Source: Lachnospiraceae bacterium UBA3641
Lineage (GTDB): Bacteria; Bacillota; Clostridia; Lachnospirales; Lachnospiraceae
Assembly (NCBI GenBank): GCA_002373875.1
Contig: DFKQ01000020.1
Location: 1 to 18,230, forward strand
DNA: 18,230 bases
Direction of reading: 5' to 3'
A program made the position numbers and the translations under genes. Below the pieces are notes generated by a model. The model saw nothing but the letters and a program-made list of their open reading frames with translations, had not been told where the DNA came from and searched no databases. Of this stretch, positions 1 through 7,417 are shown piece after piece (within the stretch, counting starts at the first letter, position 1; each line of letters begins with the position of its first letter).

Positions 1-424
1 TGATGAAGTGTGCCTGCCATGCAACTTCCATGATAAAACGAACTGCCATACGAGAATCGGCATTGGCACCGCAGAATGCGTCTACTACGAAAAGCCTCTT
101 GTTTGAGAGCTCCTTCTGAGCCATCTCCTTAACCTTAGCCCATACATCCTCTGACATGGGATGGTTATCGTTCTTGTATGCATCAGATGTCCACCATACT
201 GTATCCTTGGAATTGTCATCCATAACGATGTACTTATCTTTAGGTGAACGACCGGTGAACTCACCCGTCATAACATTAATGGTATCGAGTTCGGTAAGGG
301 TTCCTACATCAAAACCCGTAAGATCCTTCTTGGTCTCCTCATCATACAGCATCTCGTATGAAGGATTGTAAACGATCTCAGTTGCACCGGTGATACCATA
401 CTTGGTTAAATCAACATTTGCCAT
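1..424 (-). CDS. pckA: Phosphoenolpyruvate carboxykinase (ATP), N-terminal part
   Basis: This is the 5' part (about 141 codons) of an ATP-type PEP carboxykinase; the rest lies beyond the left edge. The enzyme interconverts oxaloacetate plus ATP with PEP, CO2 and ADP in the cytosol. My translation begins MANVDLTKYGITGATEIVYN and contains the family's GEFTGRSPKDKYIV segment at about residues 74-87, followed by a KRLFVVDAFCGAN stretch typical of bacterial PckA. The ATG at 424-422 is preceded by a purine-rich AGGAAGAGG ribosome binding site. The gene is monocistronic at its 5' side, with its own promoter 65-95 bases upstream. In fermenters the enzyme can run towards CO2 fixation or gluconeogenesis; the sequence does not say which. 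The identification is firm although the catalytic P-loop half is not in the window. Confidence 0.95.
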   Translation of the reverse strand, partial: MANVDLTKYGITGATEIVYNPSYEMLYDEETKKDLTGFDVGTLTELDTINVMTGEFTGRSPKDKYIVMDDNSKDTVWWTSDAYKNDNHPMSEDVWAKVKEMAQKELSNKRLFVVDAFCGANADSRMAVRFIMEVAWQAHFI

Positions 425-490
425 AATTCTACCTCTTCCTTTCATAATACAATATATGTTCAATAGATTACTATGAACTGACCGTCTAAT

Positions 491-519
491 ATTCTAACAC
501 GAGAATCACCCTTTGACAA
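491..519 (-). promoter_or_regulatory. Predicted promoter of pckA
   Basis: Reading leftwards there is TTGTCA (519-514), a 17-base spacer, then TAGAAT (496-491) with a TG one base before it, giving an extended -10 box. The predicted start near position 484 leaves a leader of about 60 bases before the pckA ATG. No other gene lies between. The match is good for a vegetative sigma factor promoter, but it is a prediction from sequence only. Confidence 0.7.
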
Positions 520-545
520 CTCAAATTTACGGGGTTTGATTTCAT

Positions 546-572
546 CGGAAGTTTCGGATTTTACGGAATTTG
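546..572. repeat. Three tandem 9-bp units upstream of the pckA promoter
   Basis: Three back-to-back units CGGAAGTTT (546-554), CGGATTTTA (555-563) and CGGAATTTG (564-572) lie 27-53 bases upstream of the predicted pckA -35 box and just past the stop codon of the aminopeptidase gene. The rest of the 425-575 gap holds the pckA leader and promoter. I see no convincing terminator hairpin for the aminopeptidase gene. Possible roles are a regulator binding array or an A/T-rich upstream promoter element; function is not known. Confidence 0.45.
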
Positions 573-575
573 CAT

Positions 576-2381
576 TTAAAAGGGCAGGGTCATATCCCGC
601 AAACGTCTCCTGTCTTTATCATCAAGTCTTCCGCTATACAGCTCATAAACCTTTTTGTTGTACGCATTCAATATCTCCTTCTGTCTGTCCGTAAGCATAT
701 CGGGAAGGATCGCTTCCCTCTCATATGGCACCGTGGTAAGGGTTTCAAAACCGTAGAAGCTGCCCCATTCATTGGTTCCCTTTTCTACGCACAGAAGAAG
801 GTTCTCGATCCTGATACCGTACTTACCCTCAAGGTACAGTCCCGGCTCATCGCTTATGATCATGCCCGGCACAAGCCCTGGCTGTCCGGAATCACTGTTT
901 ATCCTGAACCGGAAGGACTGGGGGCCCTCATGGACCGACAGCTGCGCTCCTATCCCATGTCCAGTTCCGTGTCTGTAATCCATGCGTTGCTCCCATATTG
1001 GCCGTCTGGCAAGTATATCCAGGTTCTCTCCCCTTGTACCGTCAAGGAACACGGCATCTGAAAGATCAAGCATTCCCTTAAGGACAAGAGTATAGTCCCT
1101 CTTCATCTCCTCACTTAAGGGGCCGAGAGCTATTGTCCTTGTTATATCGGTAGTCGCCCCCTCATACTGCCCGCCGGAATCAACAAGAAGAAAGCCTTCC
1201 GGCTTAAGTACGGCGCTGCCTTCCCTGTCCGGCGAATAATGGACGATGGCACCGTTGTCAGCATAAGCTGCGATGGTATCAAAGGACAATCCCTTATTAC
1301 CGGGTATCTTATACCTCAGGTCATCCATCATCATAGCCGCATCGTATTCGCTTAAGCTCCTGCCCTCTTCATGACTCCTTCTGACTTCATCCTTTATCCT
1401 CAATATGAACCTTATTACCGCAAGACCGTCCTCAACATGCCATTTCCCGGCAAGCTTACATTCGGTTACGTTCTTGATATGCTTCTTTATATAATCATAA
1501 GATGGCCTGCTTATAACTTCATTACCGTTTATAATATTTAAGACATGGGCGTTAAGGCTTGCCGGATCATACAATATCCTCTTATCCTTAACCTTCCCCA
1601 TGTCCCTGTCAAAGTCGTCATAAGGCCTGATAATAATGCCTTCCTTCTCAAGCGCACCGGCCACCTCGCTGCTAATACTCTCCTTATATACATACAGTCT
1701 TGCTTCATCCCTGTCCACATATCCGTAGCTTATGGCAACGGGATTGTAGGGAATATCGCTCCCGCGAACATTGAAGGTCCACATCACATCGGACAGGTCG
1801 GATATGATAAGAGCAGTCGCACCGTACTCTTCAAGCTTCCCTCTGATCTCTTCAAGCTTGTCCTTACAGCTGCATCCGGATGTCTCATCAGGGAGCATAT
1901 ACAGGGGATTGTGCGTAAGATCCGGTCTCCCCGACCATACCTCCCCCGCAAGATCTATATCTTCCACGATACATCCTGTATTCTTGCATATCTTTATCAG
2001 TTTATCGTAAGCCTTACCGGTAATGAGCCTGAGATCCACACCTATGGTATAACCCTCACCGTATGCACAGGCCAGATCACTGATATATTCGTAAACATCC
2101 TTAACCGAAGGCTCCCCGGCCTTATGAAGATCTATACCCGTTCCTTCAAGCTGGGCCGCGGCCTGAATGAAGTACCTGCCATCGGTCCACAGTCCCGCTT
2201 CATTCTCCGTCACAAGAAGAGTCCCTGCCGACCCCGTAAAGCCGGACAGGTATTCCCTCAGCTTATAATACCCGTCTATATACTCACTTCCATGTTCATC
2301 AGACGTGAAGACGAGGGCACATTTAAGCCCCCGTTTCCTCATGATATCTCTTAACCTGCTTATCCTCTTTACAGTTTCCAT
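576..2381 (-). CDS. M24B family Xaa-Pro aminopeptidase (aminopeptidase P)
   Basis: A 601-residue cytosolic metallopeptidase that removes an N-terminal residue preceding proline. It is the long, three-domain form (two creatinase-like N-terminal domains, about 1-310, then the pita-bread M24 domain from about 315 and a short C-terminal M24_C segment from about 540), rather than the shorter E. coli PepP type of about 440 residues. The dinuclear metal ligands are visible: D401 in LLVDSGG, D412 in TTDITRT, H475 in HGTGHGIG, E512 in DEPGLY and E526 in GIRIENL; H484 sits in the conserved HEGPQ. No signal peptide is seen. It follows the GH25 gene by 8 bases on the same strand, so the two are probably co-transcribed. 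Its start has only a weak AGG close to the ATG, with AAGGAG further away. Confidence 0.95.
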   Translation of the reverse strand: METVKRISRLRDIMRKRGLKCALVFTSDEHGSEYIDGYYKLREYLSGFTGSAGTLLVTENEAGLWTDGRYFIQAAAQLEGTGIDLHKAGEPSVKDVYEYISDLACAYGEGYTIGVDLRLITGKAYDKLIKICKNTGCIVEDIDLAGEVWSGRPDLTHNPLYMLPDETSGCSCKDKLEEIRGKLEEYGATALIISDLSDVMWTFNVRGSDIPYNPVAISYGYVDRDEARLYVYKESISSEVAGALEKEGIIIRPYDDFDRDMGKVKDKRILYDPASLNAHVLNIINGNEVISRPSYDYIKKHIKNVTECKLAGKWHVEDGLAVIRFILRIKDEVRRSHEEGRSLSEYDAAMMMDDLRYKIPGNKGLSFDTIAAYADNGAIVHYSPDREGSAVLKPEGFLLVDSGGQYEGATTDITRTIALGPLSEEMKRDYTLVLKGMLDLSDAVFLDGTRGENLDILARRPIWEQRMDYRHGTGHGIGAQLSVHEGPQSFRFRINSDSGQPGLVPGMIISDEPGLYLEGKYGIRIENLLLCVEKGTNEWGSFYGFETLTTVPYEREAILPDMLTDRQKEILNAYNKKVYELYSGRLDDKDRRRLRDMTLPF

Positions 2382-2389
2382 CAGCCTGA

Positions 2390-3619
2390 CTACTTCTCCT
2401 TACTGTTAATAAATCTTAAGTTAACATCCACATCGCCCGTAATACCGTCTACCTTCCCCTTCTTCGAATACTGCCACATGGAAAATGTGTATGGGTAGTC
2501 GGTGCCGTCCTCAGGCTCATAATCATCACTGAGCCACACCTCATAGTCCTCAAAAAGATCCGGATGCATACCCGCTATAAGCATGTCCCTGTTTGCATAG
2601 ATCATTGGAGTATATCCGAAGGCCTTAACCGTCTCACAGAACTTAAGGGCCAGCTCTGTCCTCTCCATTGCGGTCAGATCATCGGTCCTTGCCTTATCAT
2701 CCTCTATCCATTCGATATCTATCGCAACGGGATATGTGACACCGTAATTCATCAGGGCTCCGACGGTGAAGTTGGCTTCCTCAACGACCTCCTCCTCTGT
2801 TATTGCCTGTGAGAAGAAGTAAACACCGGTATCAAGCCCCGCATTTCTGGCTCCCGTAATATAAGTCACGAAATTATCGTCAAGCACCAGATTACCGCTT
2901 CCGTATCCCCTTGCCCCTATCCTTATCATGGCAAAATCATAGCCAGCGGCCTTAACCTTAGTCCAGTCTATATCCCCCTGATACTTGGAAACATCGACGC
3001 CTCTTACCGTTTTAACGGTTCCGAACCTGTACTCAAGCTTCTCCTCGTCCATTGACAGACCGGCCTTAAAGTCATAGGCATTCCTCTCTGCATCCTCTTC
3101 TATATCATACCACTTAGGGTCTTCGCCCTTGGCCCCTGCTTTAATGTGCTTCCCGTCGGCGGCCTTCTCCATCTCTTCCTTCTCTTCCTCGGTAGGCATT
3201 ATGGAGTCTTCGTTATCTTCATCCCTGTTGTTGGCGGACACAGTTTCAACCTTATCATCATCTGCGGGCCTCCCCTCATGCTCGTCCGCCTCATTCCTGC
3301 TTACAGCTTCCCTGTATTCCTCTTCCTTCTTATCATACATATCCCAGAAGTCCAGGTCCTCAGAGGTCAGATTATGTTCTCCTATACCAAGGGCTTCATC
3401 CTCAAGCTTCTGCTGCAAAAGCTCTGCCTCCCTTGCTTCCTTCTCTTCCTGTTCCTGCCTTGCAAGAGCCCTCTGCCTCTCCTGTTTGTCCTTCGTATTA
3501 ACATATATTATTGTCAAAAACAAAAGCATGACAAGAGAGCTGGCCGCAATAAAATAAATAACGGTCCGCTTATATGCCTTCTTGTCTTCCCTGTCCTGAT
3601 AATCGAAAAAGCCTGCCAT
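2390..3619 (-). CDS. Membrane-anchored GH25 lysozyme/muramidase
   Basis: A 409-residue protein predicted to cleave the beta-1,4 bond between MurNAc and GlcNAc in peptidoglycan. Residues about 20-40 form one hydrophobic helix after a charged N-terminus, giving an N-in, C-out anchor with no cleavage site evident. Residues about 43-205 are a very acidic, Glu-rich stalk that looks partly coiled-coil. The GH25 barrel starts at about 207 (GVDVSKYQGDIDW, D209) and carries the DxE catalytic pair at D301 and E303 (AIDIEW), ending in a MWQY segment near the C-terminus. It is housekeeping-like rather than phage-like: there is no holin or tail gene nearby, and it heads a two-gene unit with the aminopeptidase. 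AGGGG lies 7 bases before the ATG. The domain call is firm; a role in wall remodelling is inference. Confidence 0.92.
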   Translation of the reverse strand: MAGFFDYQDREDKKAYKRTVIYFIAASSLVMLLFLTIIYVNTKDKQERQRALARQEQEEKEAREAELLQQKLEDEALGIGEHNLTSEDLDFWDMYDKKEEEYREAVSRNEADEHEGRPADDDKVETVSANNRDEDNEDSIMPTEEEKEEMEKAADGKHIKAGAKGEDPKWYDIEEDAERNAYDFKAGLSMDEEKLEYRFGTVKTVRGVDVSKYQGDIDWTKVKAAGYDFAMIRIGARGYGSGNLVLDDNFVTYITGARNAGLDTGVYFFSQAITEEEVVEEANFTVGALMNYGVTYPVAIDIEWIEDDKARTDDLTAMERTELALKFCETVKAFGYTPMIYANRDMLIAGMHPDLFEDYEVWLSDDYEPEDGTDYPYTFSMWQYSKKGKVDGITGDVDVNLRFINSKEK

Positions 3620-3643
3620 AACGCTACCCCTTTACACGCAAAA

Positions 3644-3655
3644 TATGATATCATA
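3644..3655. promoter_or_regulatory. Palindromic -10 region between the GH25 and apbE genes
   Basis: The 41-base gap between these divergent genes contains the perfect palindrome TATGATATCATA. It offers a TATGAT -10 box to each strand (3644-3649 rightwards, 3655-3650 leftwards). No good -35 is seen on either side. A leftward start near 3643 would give the GH25 mRNA a short leader with AGGGG. A rightward start near 3656 would leave apbE almost leaderless. Confidence 0.35.
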
Positions 3656-3660
3656 CCTGC

Positions 3661-4674
3661 ATGAAACATTCAATGAACCTTCGTTTTTATATATCCCTGC
3701 TTCTTATCCTGTCATTGTTTATGTCAGGCTGTTCGTTACCCGGCAAAAGCAGGACTGAGATCACAAGATCCGGATTTTTCTTCGATACTCTGATAAGCAT
3801 CACCATATACGGCACTAACGATAAAAGCCTGCTGGATGACTCATTTAAGCTGTGTGAAAAATATGAAAAGCTCCTGTCCATGACAGTGGCTTCAAGCGAT
3901 ATCTCCAGGATCAACTCAGCGGGAACCGAACCCGTATACGTTTCTCGGGAAACCCTTGATCTGCTGGATGCCGCCCTTAGATACAGGGACTTATCCGGCG
4001 GTAAGCTTGATATATCCGTCGGGGAGCTGTCCAAGATCTGGACCGGGGCCAGAAACGATAACCGGCTGCCGGACCCGTCGCTTATAAGGTCTGCCCTGCC
4101 TCATACAGGACTTGACAAGATCATCGTGAATGAGGATATGATGTGCGTTTATAAAACGGATCCCGAAACAATGCTGGATCCCGGTGCCTTGGGTAAGGGG
4201 TATGTGGCCGATGCTCTTAAGGAGATGCTCATATCCAAGGGAGTTACCTCCGCCATCATATCACTTGGCGGAAATATCGTAACCATTGGCAAAAAGCCGG
4301 GCGGCAAGGCATTCCGTATAGGTATCAAGAAACCCTTTTCTCCTGATAATGAAGTGGCGGAGGAAGTCAGCGTATGTGACAAGTCAGTTGTAACATCAGG
4401 TGTCTACGAAAGGTATCTGTCAGTCGATAATACGATATACCACCATGTTCTTGATCCCGACACCGGCTATCCCGCCTCTACCGACCTTATGAGCGCAACC
4501 ATAATAAGCGATTCCTCTCTTGAAGGTGATGCCCTGTCTACCATATGCCTTCTGTATGGACTTGACGGGGCTAAGCAGCTTATAAACAAAACCCCCGGCG
4601 CGGAAGCTGTATTTATCACATGGGATAATAAACTTCACTACACCGGAGGTGCAACCAACTATATCATAAAGTAA
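3661..4674 (+). CDS. apbE: FAD:protein FMN transferase, lipoprotein ApbE
   Basis: A 337-residue ApbE-family enzyme that uses FAD to attach FMN covalently to a threonine of target proteins. Residues 6-23 form a lipoprotein signal ending FMSGC, with C24 the likely lipidated residue, so the enzyme acts on the outer face of the membrane. Family motifs are LDPGALGKGYVAD, SLGGNIVTIG, HHVLDPDTGYPA and GDALST, the last containing a likely metal-binding Asp. It converges tail to tail on rnfB with 24 bases between stop codons. Because RnfG and RnfD in that operon carry flavinylation motifs, they are the probable substrates. The start is set by an in-frame stop only 13 bases upstream (TGA at 3646); the choice is ATG 3661 or ATG 3673. 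Neither has a visible Shine-Dalgarno sequence, which is odd for this window. A weak alternative promoter (ATGACA, 16 bases, TAAAAT at 3528-3555) lies inside the GH25 gene. Confidence 0.94.
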   Translation: MKHSMNLRFYISLLLILSLFMSGCSLPGKSRTEITRSGFFFDTLISITIYGTNDKSLLDDSFKLCEKYEKLLSMTVASSDISRINSAGTEPVYVSRETLDLLDAALRYRDLSGGKLDISVGELSKIWTGARNDNRLPDPSLIRSALPHTGLDKIIVNEDMMCVYKTDPETMLDPGALGKGYVADALKEMLISKGVTSAIISLGGNIVTIGKKPGGKAFRIGIKKPFSPDNEVAEEVSVCDKSVVTSGVYERYLSVDNTIYHHVLDPDTGYPASTDLMSATIISDSSLEGDALSTICLLYGLDGAKQLINKTPGAEAVFITWDNKLHYTGGATNYIIK

Positions 4675-4698
4675 ATGTTCGCAAGCGGCTTGTTGTCA

Positions 4699-5499
4699 CT
4701 ATGCCAGCTTGGATATCGCTCCCTTGGGGCACTTCTTCGCGCACAGGCCGCAGCCCACGCATTTATCCTGATCTATATGGGCCAGGAAATCATCCACGGT
4801 AATGGCCTCCTTGGGGCATTCCTTGGCACACAGGGAGCAGCCTATACAACCTGTCTTGCATACCTTCATCACAAGAGGCCCCTTATCCTTATTCATGCAG
4901 TCAACCGCATATCCGGCCTTATATGGGATAAGCTCGATAAGGTGCTTGGGACAGGCATCGATACACTTGCCGCAGGCCCTGCACTTATCCTTATCTATCA
5001 GCGCAACTCCGTTTACGATCCGAATGGCATCAAATTCGCAGGCTGCCACACAGGTACCGAAACCCATACAGCCGAAATCGCATGACTTGGGCCCGCCCGA
5101 AGGAACGAAATTGGCCATCCTGCAATCCTTAACGCCTTCGTAATTGTAGTTGTTAAAGGTCAGATCGCAGGTTCCCTTGCACTTAACATGGGCCACCTGT
5201 CTGCCGGAAGCATCGGCCTCAACTCCCATGATGCCCGCAATGACTTCAGCCACAGGTTCGCCTCCAACGGGACATCCCGAAACCGGAGCCTCCCCTTTGG
5301 CAATGGCTGCTGCCAGACCGGAACAGCCGGCATATCCGCATCCGCCGCAGTTATTACCCGGCAGGGCTTCCTCAATGGCATCTGCCACCGGGTCGGTCTC
5401 GACCTTGAAAACATTACCGAAAACACTTAAGAATATTCCTATCAGTAATCCGACGCCGCCCACAGTGATGACAGCTATAATAATTCCGAAAGTATTCAT
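4699..5499 (-). CDS. rnfB: Ion-translocating ferredoxin:NAD oxidoreductase subunit RnfB
   Basis: A 266-residue iron-sulfur subunit, the likely entry point for electrons from reduced ferredoxin in the Rnf complex. An N-terminal membrane helix (about 4-28) is followed by the RnfB-type cluster motif C51, C54, C59, C76 (NNCGGCGYAGC). Further cysteine quartets are C140/C144/C150/C154, C173/C176/C179/C183, C218/C221/C224/C228 and C247/C250/C253/C257. The last three are classical CxxCxxCxxxCP ferredoxin motifs. Extra cysteines C107, C111 and C126 may serve another cluster. This is the cluster-rich clostridial form; proteobacterial RnfB is shorter. It is the last gene of the operon, 18 bases after rnfA, with AGGAGAG before its ATG. 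I see no convincing terminator between it and the convergent apbE. Confidence 0.97.
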   Translation of the reverse strand: MNTFGIIIAVITVGGVGLLIGIFLSVFGNVFKVETDPVADAIEEALPGNNCGGCGYAGCSGLAAAIAKGEAPVSGCPVGGEPVAEVIAGIMGVEADASGRQVAHVKCKGTCDLTFNNYNYEGVKDCRMANFVPSGGPKSCDFGCMGFGTCVAACEFDAIRIVNGVALIDKDKCRACGKCIDACPKHLIELIPYKAGYAVDCMNKDKGPLVMKVCKTGCIGCSLCAKECPKEAITVDDFLAHIDQDKCVGCGLCAKKCPKGAISKLA

Positions 5500-5517
5500 C
5501 TTTATTCTCTCCTGTTT

Positions 5518-6093
5518 CTACTTGAGTCCGGAAAAACCGAAAAAGGCTATCGCCATAAGACCTGCCGTTATAAGTACTATCGGGGTTCCGCGAAAGGCCT
5601 TCGGGACGTTATTGTACTCAATCTTTTCCCTAAGACCTGCCATTATGACTATGGCCACAAGGAAGCCCACCGAAACGGCAAATCCGTTCACAACACTCTC
5701 AACGAAGTTGTATGAATTCTGAACATTTTTAAGGGCTACACCCAGTACCGCACAGTTGGTTGTGATAAGAGGAAGGTAAACCCCCAGTGCATTGTAGAGG
5801 CTCTTGATCTTCTTCTTAAGGAACATCTCAACAAACTGTACCAGGGCGGCTATAACGAGAATAAACACTATTGTCTGTAAGTATGTGATGTTAAGCGGTA
5901 CCAGCATAAACTTATATATCAGGGAAGTCACTGCCGATGCAAGGGTTATTACAAATACAACCGCCGTACCCATGCCTGCCGCCGTCTTAACCTTCTTGGA
6001 TACTCCCAGAAAGGGACATATACCCAGGAACTGACTTAATACCACATTATTTATAAAGGCCGAACCTATTGCTATCGTAAGAAGCTTACCCAT
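5518..6093 (-). CDS. rnfA: Rnf complex membrane subunit RnfA
   Basis: A 191-residue, six-helix integral membrane subunit of the Rnf pump, homologous to RnfE and NqrE. C26 (LGICPFLG) and C114 (TTNCAVLG) are the conserved half-membrane cysteines that, with the equivalent pair in RnfE, hold an iron-sulfur cluster within the membrane. The length is normal for the family. The ATG overlaps the rnfE stop codon by one base (TAATG) and follows an AGGAG site, so translation is probably coupled to rnfE. Confidence 0.97.
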   Translation of the reverse strand: MGKLLTIAIGSAFINNVVLSQFLGICPFLGVSKKVKTAAGMGTAVVFVITLASAVTSLIYKFMLVPLNITYLQTIVFILVIAALVQFVEMFLKKKIKSLYNALGVYLPLITTNCAVLGVALKNVQNSYNFVESVVNGFAVSVGFLVAIVIMAGLREKIEYNNVPKAFRGTPIVLITAGLMAIAFFGFSGLK

Positions 6094-6791
6094 TATTTAT
6101 CTCCTTCCGTCATCGTCTTAATCCTACCGGCACATCCGGTATTTACACATCCGCTGCACATGGATGAATCACATGAAGTCAGCGCCGACGCAGCAGCCGC
6201 CCCCTTCATCTTGAACTTATTCATAAGCGCTGTCAGGATGGCAAGCACGAAGAAGGCTCCGGGTGCCAGTATGAAGATCGTAAGTGTATCCATGCTCTCG
6301 GGAAGAAACCTGAATCCGAATATGGAACCTGCTCCCAGAACCTCCCTGATAATACCTATAAGAGTAAGCCCGAGGGTGAAGCCCAGTCCCATCCCCAGTC
6401 CGTCGAAGATCGAAGGGATGACCGGGTTCTTGGAGGCGTACGCTTCCGCCCTTCCCAGTATTATACAGTTAACTACTATAAGGGGTATGTAGATACCCAG
6501 TGCCGAATAAAGGGACGGGATATAAGCCTGTAACAGCAGCTGCACTATCGTGACAAATGAAGCGATTATCACTATGAAGGCCGGTATCCTGACGCTGTCC
6601 GGTATAACCTTCCTAAGCATCGATATAAGGAGGTTTGACATTACAAGGACCACGGTGGTCGTAAGTCCCATGCCCACACCATTGACGGCACTTGTCGTTA
6701 CCGCAAGTGTCGGGCACATTCCCAACATAAGTACCAGTGTGGGATTCTCCTTTATTACTCCGTTATATAATCTCTCAGTTATTTTCCCCAT
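6093..6791 (-). CDS. rnfE: Rnf complex membrane subunit RnfE, with Cys-rich tail
   Basis: A 232-residue, six-helix partner of RnfA. C26 (LGMCPTLA) and C109 (VVNCIILG) are the paired conserved cysteines for the intramembrane iron-sulfur site. I place the start at ATG 6791-6789 because GAGGTG lies 6 bases before it. A GTG at 6800 would extend the protein by three residues, but it overlaps that site and has no ribosome binding site of its own. After the last membrane helix comes a short basic stretch, an Ala-rich linker and four cysteines spaced C-x4-C-x2-C-x4-C (C207, C212, C215, C220). From memory, many RnfE proteins end near residue 200 without such a tail, so it may bind a metal or cluster. 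The gene lies 20 bases downstream of rnfG and overlaps rnfA by one base. Confidence 0.96.
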   Translation of the reverse strand: MGKITERLYNGVIKENPTLVLMLGMCPTLAVTTSAVNGVGMGLTTTVVLVMSNLLISMLRKVIPDSVRIPAFIVIIASFVTIVQLLLQAYIPSLYSALGIYIPLIVVNCIILGRAEAYASKNPVIPSIFDGLGMGLGFTLGLTLIGIIREVLGAGSIFGFRFLPESMDTLTIFILAPGAFFVLAILTALMNKFKMKGAAAASALTSCDSSMCSGCVNTGCAGRIKTMTEGDK

Positions 6792-6797
6792 ATCAGT

Positions 6798-6803
6798 CAC
6801 CTC
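6798..6803 (-). promoter_or_regulatory. Ribosome binding site that sets the rnfE start
   Basis: GAGGTG sits 6 bases before ATG 6791. The alternative GTG codon at 6800-6798 is part of this same site, so it cannot be served by it. This favours the shorter RnfE. Confidence 0.65.
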
Positions 6804-6811
6804 GATATATT

Positions 6812-7417
6812 CTAATTGGATCCCGTAAGGCTGGCGGTATATGCAAGTCCGGCATTAACCGCATTTACCATGGCATTTGTGGTTATTGTTGCACCGCTTA
6901 ATGCATCTATCTCGTACTCGGCGGCGGCTCCTGTTTTGCTATAGTTAAACCTTGCAACCTTCCTGCCTGCGAACTGGCTCTTGAATTCCGGTGTGTCTGC
7001 CTTCATTCCCAGACCGGCCGTCTCAGCTATATCCAATATCTCTATCCCGTTAAGGGTCCCGTCCCCGGTTACGCCCATGGATATGGTGATATCTCCGCCG
7101 TATCCCCTGGCTGTTGTAACGGTCATAACATACCCCAGCGGATTACCCGATGAATCAACCGCCCTTAAGCATTCATCCACCGTCTCATCATTATAGCCCG
7201 CTTCCGCAAGAACAGGGGCTGCACCTTCTGTATTAAGCGAAGCATCCTCCTTAAAGTCAGCCGCCTCCGGGAACACCGTCTTATACGCATTAAGCCTGGC
7301 CTCCATGGTCTTCGCCTCTATCGGCAGCTTGGTGAGCTCGTAAACATATCCCAGACAGGCACCTGCCACGATGGTTATGATAGTCAGGGTCAAAACAGCC
7401 CTTACCGAATTCTTCAT
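6812..7417 (-). CDS. rnfG: Rnf complex flavoprotein subunit RnfG
   Basis: A 201-residue subunit with one N-terminal membrane helix (about 8-28) and an extracytoplasmic FMN-binding domain. The covalent flavin motif is visible as DALSGAT at residues 171-177, so FMN should be attached to T177 by ApbE. The upstream part has the usual GYGGDI segment and the AETAGLG motif of FMN-binding domain proteins. Its ATG overlaps the rnfD stop codon by one base (TAATG), with GAGG just upstream, suggesting coupled translation. It carries electrons between the membrane flavin of RnfD and the other redox subunits. Confidence 0.97.
   Translation of the reverse strand: MKNSVRAVLTLTIITIVAGACLGYVYELTKLPIEAKTMEARLNAYKTVFPEAADFKEDASLNTEGAAPVLAEAGYNDETVDECLRAVDSSGNPLGYVMTVTTARGYGGDITISMGVTGDGTLNGIEILDIAETAGLGMKADTPEFKSQFAGRKVARFNYSKTGAAAEYEIDALSGATITTNAMVNAVNAGLAYTASLTGSN

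Noticed and set aside
1545..2354. A 269-codon open frame on the plus strand opposite the aminopeptidase gene
   Set aside because: The minus-strand frame has all M24 motifs; the plus-strand frame has no recognisable domain and is a shadow produced by codon bias.
2390..3619. GH25 gene as a prophage endolysin
   Set aside because: It has a membrane anchor and long stalk and no holin, tail or integrase gene nearby.
3129..3664. Plus-strand Ser/Leu-rich open frames opposite the GH25 stalk
   Set aside because: They mirror the Glu/Lys-rich coding sequence of the stalk and have no family features.
4675..4698. Terminator between apbE and rnfB
   Set aside because: Only a 4-bp CAAG/CTTG stem with a 3-base loop and no T-run on either strand.
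4675..5722. Several plus-strand open frames opposite rnfB, one abutting the apbE stop
   Set aside because: The opposite strand encodes a full RnfB with its cysteine motifs; these frames are low-complexity mirrors.
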